A stretch of 7,234 bases of DNA from an uncultured Eubacteriales bacterium (GTDB taxonomy: Bacteria > Bacillota > Clostridia > Lachnospirales > Lachnospiraceae). The number at the start of each line of letters is the position of its first letter. The first letter of the stretch is position 1. The notes under the pieces are model-generated. The model ran no database searches. It worked only from the letters and a program-made list of their open reading frames with translations, and was not told where the DNA came from. The position numbers were made by a program, and so were the translations under genes. Below, piece after piece: positions 5,934-7,234 of the stretch. Location of the stretch: the NCBI GenBank assembly GCA_900313765.1, contig OMSN01000109.1:1-7234 (forward strand), written 5' to 3'.

Positions 5934-7234
5934 TCAGCGGGCTGCTCTTCTTCTCCTGCGTGCGATCAGAAGTACGATCGCTGCTGCCAGTGCCAGAATC
6001 ATCGCCAGCATCCATTCGAATACATTCGATGTATCACCAGTCTTCGGCGGCTTATGCGGTTCCAGTTCATCCTTCATGGTGAAGATCGTGTTGTTCTCCT
6101 CGTCGACTTCGAACTTTGTCTTGGAGGAAACCTTACCCTGCTTATCCACTGTGAAGGTGATGGTCTCAGCCAGCTTGTATCCCTTAGGAGCGGAGTGCTC
6201 TCTGAAGGAATAGGTGCCAGGCTCAAGTTCGAGCAGATTGATCAGATGAATGCTTCCATCCGTTGTCCACTCTTCAATAACCTTGCCATTGGATCCTACC
6301 AGCTGGAGCACTGCTCCCTTCAGATCCTTCTTTGTCTTAGCGTCAACCTTCGCAATACCTACGAAGTAGTACTGCCTGTTGGTGAAGCTGAGGTCATCGC
6401 TGTCCGGAATCGTTACATCCAGGATTCCCTTATCCTGTTCATTTGCTACTACAGTCACTTTGAGTTCATAGCTGTCTTCATAGACGTTGTATGCCATTGT
6501 CTCGTCGTCGAGCTGTACCTCTTCGACCTTGTAGGTATACACATCCTTCAGATCTTCGTATTTATTCACAGTAACTGTGTATACATTGGTTTCTGCATCA
6601 TAGACCGCGCCTGCTGTCAGATCCGGATCCACGATGTACTGGAATGTCGGATACTGGATCACGCCCTGGCTGTCATTCTTCACTGTCGTGATGACATTGC
6701 CGTCGCTGTCTGTGATTGTGAACTCGAACGCTCCATCATAGTCCGCGATATTTGCGCACTCAAGAACCTTCTTACCGCTGACGGTAGCTTCACCTTTTGC
6801 CTTGTACAGGTTGATGAAATCAAGCTTCTCATTCGGATCGATCGCTACATCCAGGATGCCCTGATCCTTCTCATTCAGAGAAACCGTAACGGTCAGTTCA
6901 TAACTGATGTCTTCCGTGTTGTAGGTAACTCCACTGTAGACCCACGGTCCGACGTCGTCCAACTGTCTGTCAGCATATCTGGTTCCGTTCTCATTCACTG
7001 CATCATCCGGAATCACTTCCACGATGAGATACTTGTAATCCACCGGATCCCAGGTAACCTTAGTGTCAGTACCCGGCTCGCCGACCTGCTGCAGCATCTT
7101 TTCGAGCTCATTCACGGTCTTGATGATGGTGTTGCTCTCTTCATCAAATACCACGGTGTCTTCAGTTGCTGCATGGTCTACTACATACTTGAATGTAGGA
7201 TAGTTGATAGTTCCGTCTGCCTTGTTGGATACAG
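5934..7234 (-). CDS. Sortase-anchored pilin/adhesin with FctA and SpaA-like domains (partial, N-terminus missing)
   Basis: The C-terminal 432 residues of a cell-wall surface protein; the reading frame is open to the right edge (first full codon ends at 7232), so the signal peptide and start are outside. Residues below are counted from that codon. There are two FctA/Spy0128-type (streptococcal pilin isopeptide linkage) units: one incomplete (about 1-144) and one complete (about 146-288), each ending in NExDxGILDV and an F(I/T)N strand. Candidate isopeptide residues in the complete unit are Lys154/155, Glu238 and Asn285. A SpaA-like prealbumin fold follows (about 290-390: VGIAKVDAKTKKDLKGAVLQ, then REHSAPKGY with candidate Glu345). 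The end is a sorting signal: PPKTGD, a hydrophobic span and an RRRRRAAR tail. It is likely attached to peptidoglycan or polymerised by a sortase. No sortase gene is visible. The stop is TGA at 5934-5936. Confidence 0.9.
   Translation of the reverse strand, partial: VSNKADGTINYPTFKYVVDHAATEDTVVFDEESNTIIKTVNELEKMLQQVGEPGTDTKVTWDPVDYKYLIVEVIPDDAVNENGTRYADRQLDDVGPWVYSGVTYNTEDISYELTVTVSLNEKDQGILDVAIDPNEKLDFINLYKAKGEATVSGKKVLECANIADYDGAFEFTITDSDGNVITTVKNDSQGVIQYPTFQYIVDPDLTAGAVYDAETNVYTVTVNKYEDLKDVYTYKVEEVQLDDETMAYNVYEDSYELKVTVVANEQDKGILDVTIPDSDDLSFTNRQYYFVGIAKVDAKTKKDLKGAVLQLVGSNGKVIEEWTTDGSIHLINLLELEPGTYSFREHSAPKGYKLAETITFTVDKQGKVSSKTKFEVDEENNTIFTMKDELEPHKPPKTGDTSNVFEWMLAMILALAAAIVLLIARRRRRAAR
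6033..6050 (-). other. Sortase sorting motif PPKTGD
   Basis: The codons for Pro-Pro-Lys-Thr-Gly-Asp form the pentapeptide-type sorting motif of the surface protein, with Pro replacing the canonical Leu of LPxTG. About 19 hydrophobic residues and a terminal poly-Arg tail follow (coding 5937-6020), the classic tripartite cell-wall sorting signal. Cleavage is expected between Thr and Gly by a sortase encoded elsewhere. Confidence 0.85.
6369..6797 (-). repeat. FctA-type isopeptide domain, complete unit
   Basis: The codons for GEATVSGKKVLECANI through LSFTNRQY form one full beta-sandwich unit of about 143 residues. It shares NDSQGVIQYPTFQYIVD with NKADGTINYPTFKYVVD in the adjacent partial unit (near 7180-7226), and NEQDKGILDVTI with NEKDQGILDVAI (near 6835-6872). 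The partial upstream unit (6801-7234) is longer between these anchor points by about 39 residues, so the copies have diverged and the repeat is at protein level, not a recent DNA duplication. Confidence 0.75.

Noticed and set aside
5934..7154. GTG at 7154 as the start of the surface protein
   Set aside because: The frame stays open upstream to the window edge with domain-like sequence (TINYPTFKYVVD), so the GTG is an internal Val codon.

Overview
The window looks like chromosomal DNA from a low-to-mid G+C Gram-positive bacterium (Bacillota). A Clostridia/Lachnospiraceae-like or Erysipelotrichia-like host is my best guess, but I cannot fix the genus. The evidence is the YlxM-Ffh-S16-KH-RimM-TrmD gene order, purine-rich Shine-Dalgarno sequences, and a sortase-anchored pilin-type surface protein with FctA and SpaA-like domains. 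Every supported gene lies on the minus strand, so the genes are read from right to left.

From right to left the layout is as follows. The 3' part of a large cell-wall-anchored surface protein runs off the right edge (5934-7234). After 88 nt comes a tightly packed SRP/ribosome-biogenesis cluster: ylxM, ffh, rpsP, a KH-domain RNA-binding gene (khpA type) and rimM. A membrane-anchored alkaline-phosphatase-superfamily enzyme follows, most like OpgB/MdoB phosphoglycerol transferases and LTA synthases. Next come trmD and the start of a tandem ACT-domain gene that runs off the left edge. Gaps from ylxM to the ACT gene range from 9 to 81 nt. I see no convincing intrinsic terminator or sigma-A promoter, so co-transcription from ylxM leftward is plausible.

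The core genes serve linked jobs. Ffh is the SRP GTPase for co-translational membrane targeting, and YlxM is its usual partner gene. S16 and RimM act in 30S assembly, KhpA is a small RNA-binding protein, and TrmD makes m1G37 in tRNA. The unusual elements are an envelope phosphotransferase gene between rimM and trmD, an ACT gene in the place where rplS often follows trmD, and a surface adhesin/pilin upstream of ylxM where ftsY is commonly found. Two intergenic regions (khpA-rimM and ffh-rpsP) contain well-formed hairpins that could be processing or attenuation elements.

I do not see a defence system, CRISPR array, tRNA, rRNA, insertion sequence or phage gene. Nothing here compels the claim of a wholly new system. 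The best leads are the OpgB-like protein with its Cys-rich C-terminal domain and the structured intergenic RNAs.
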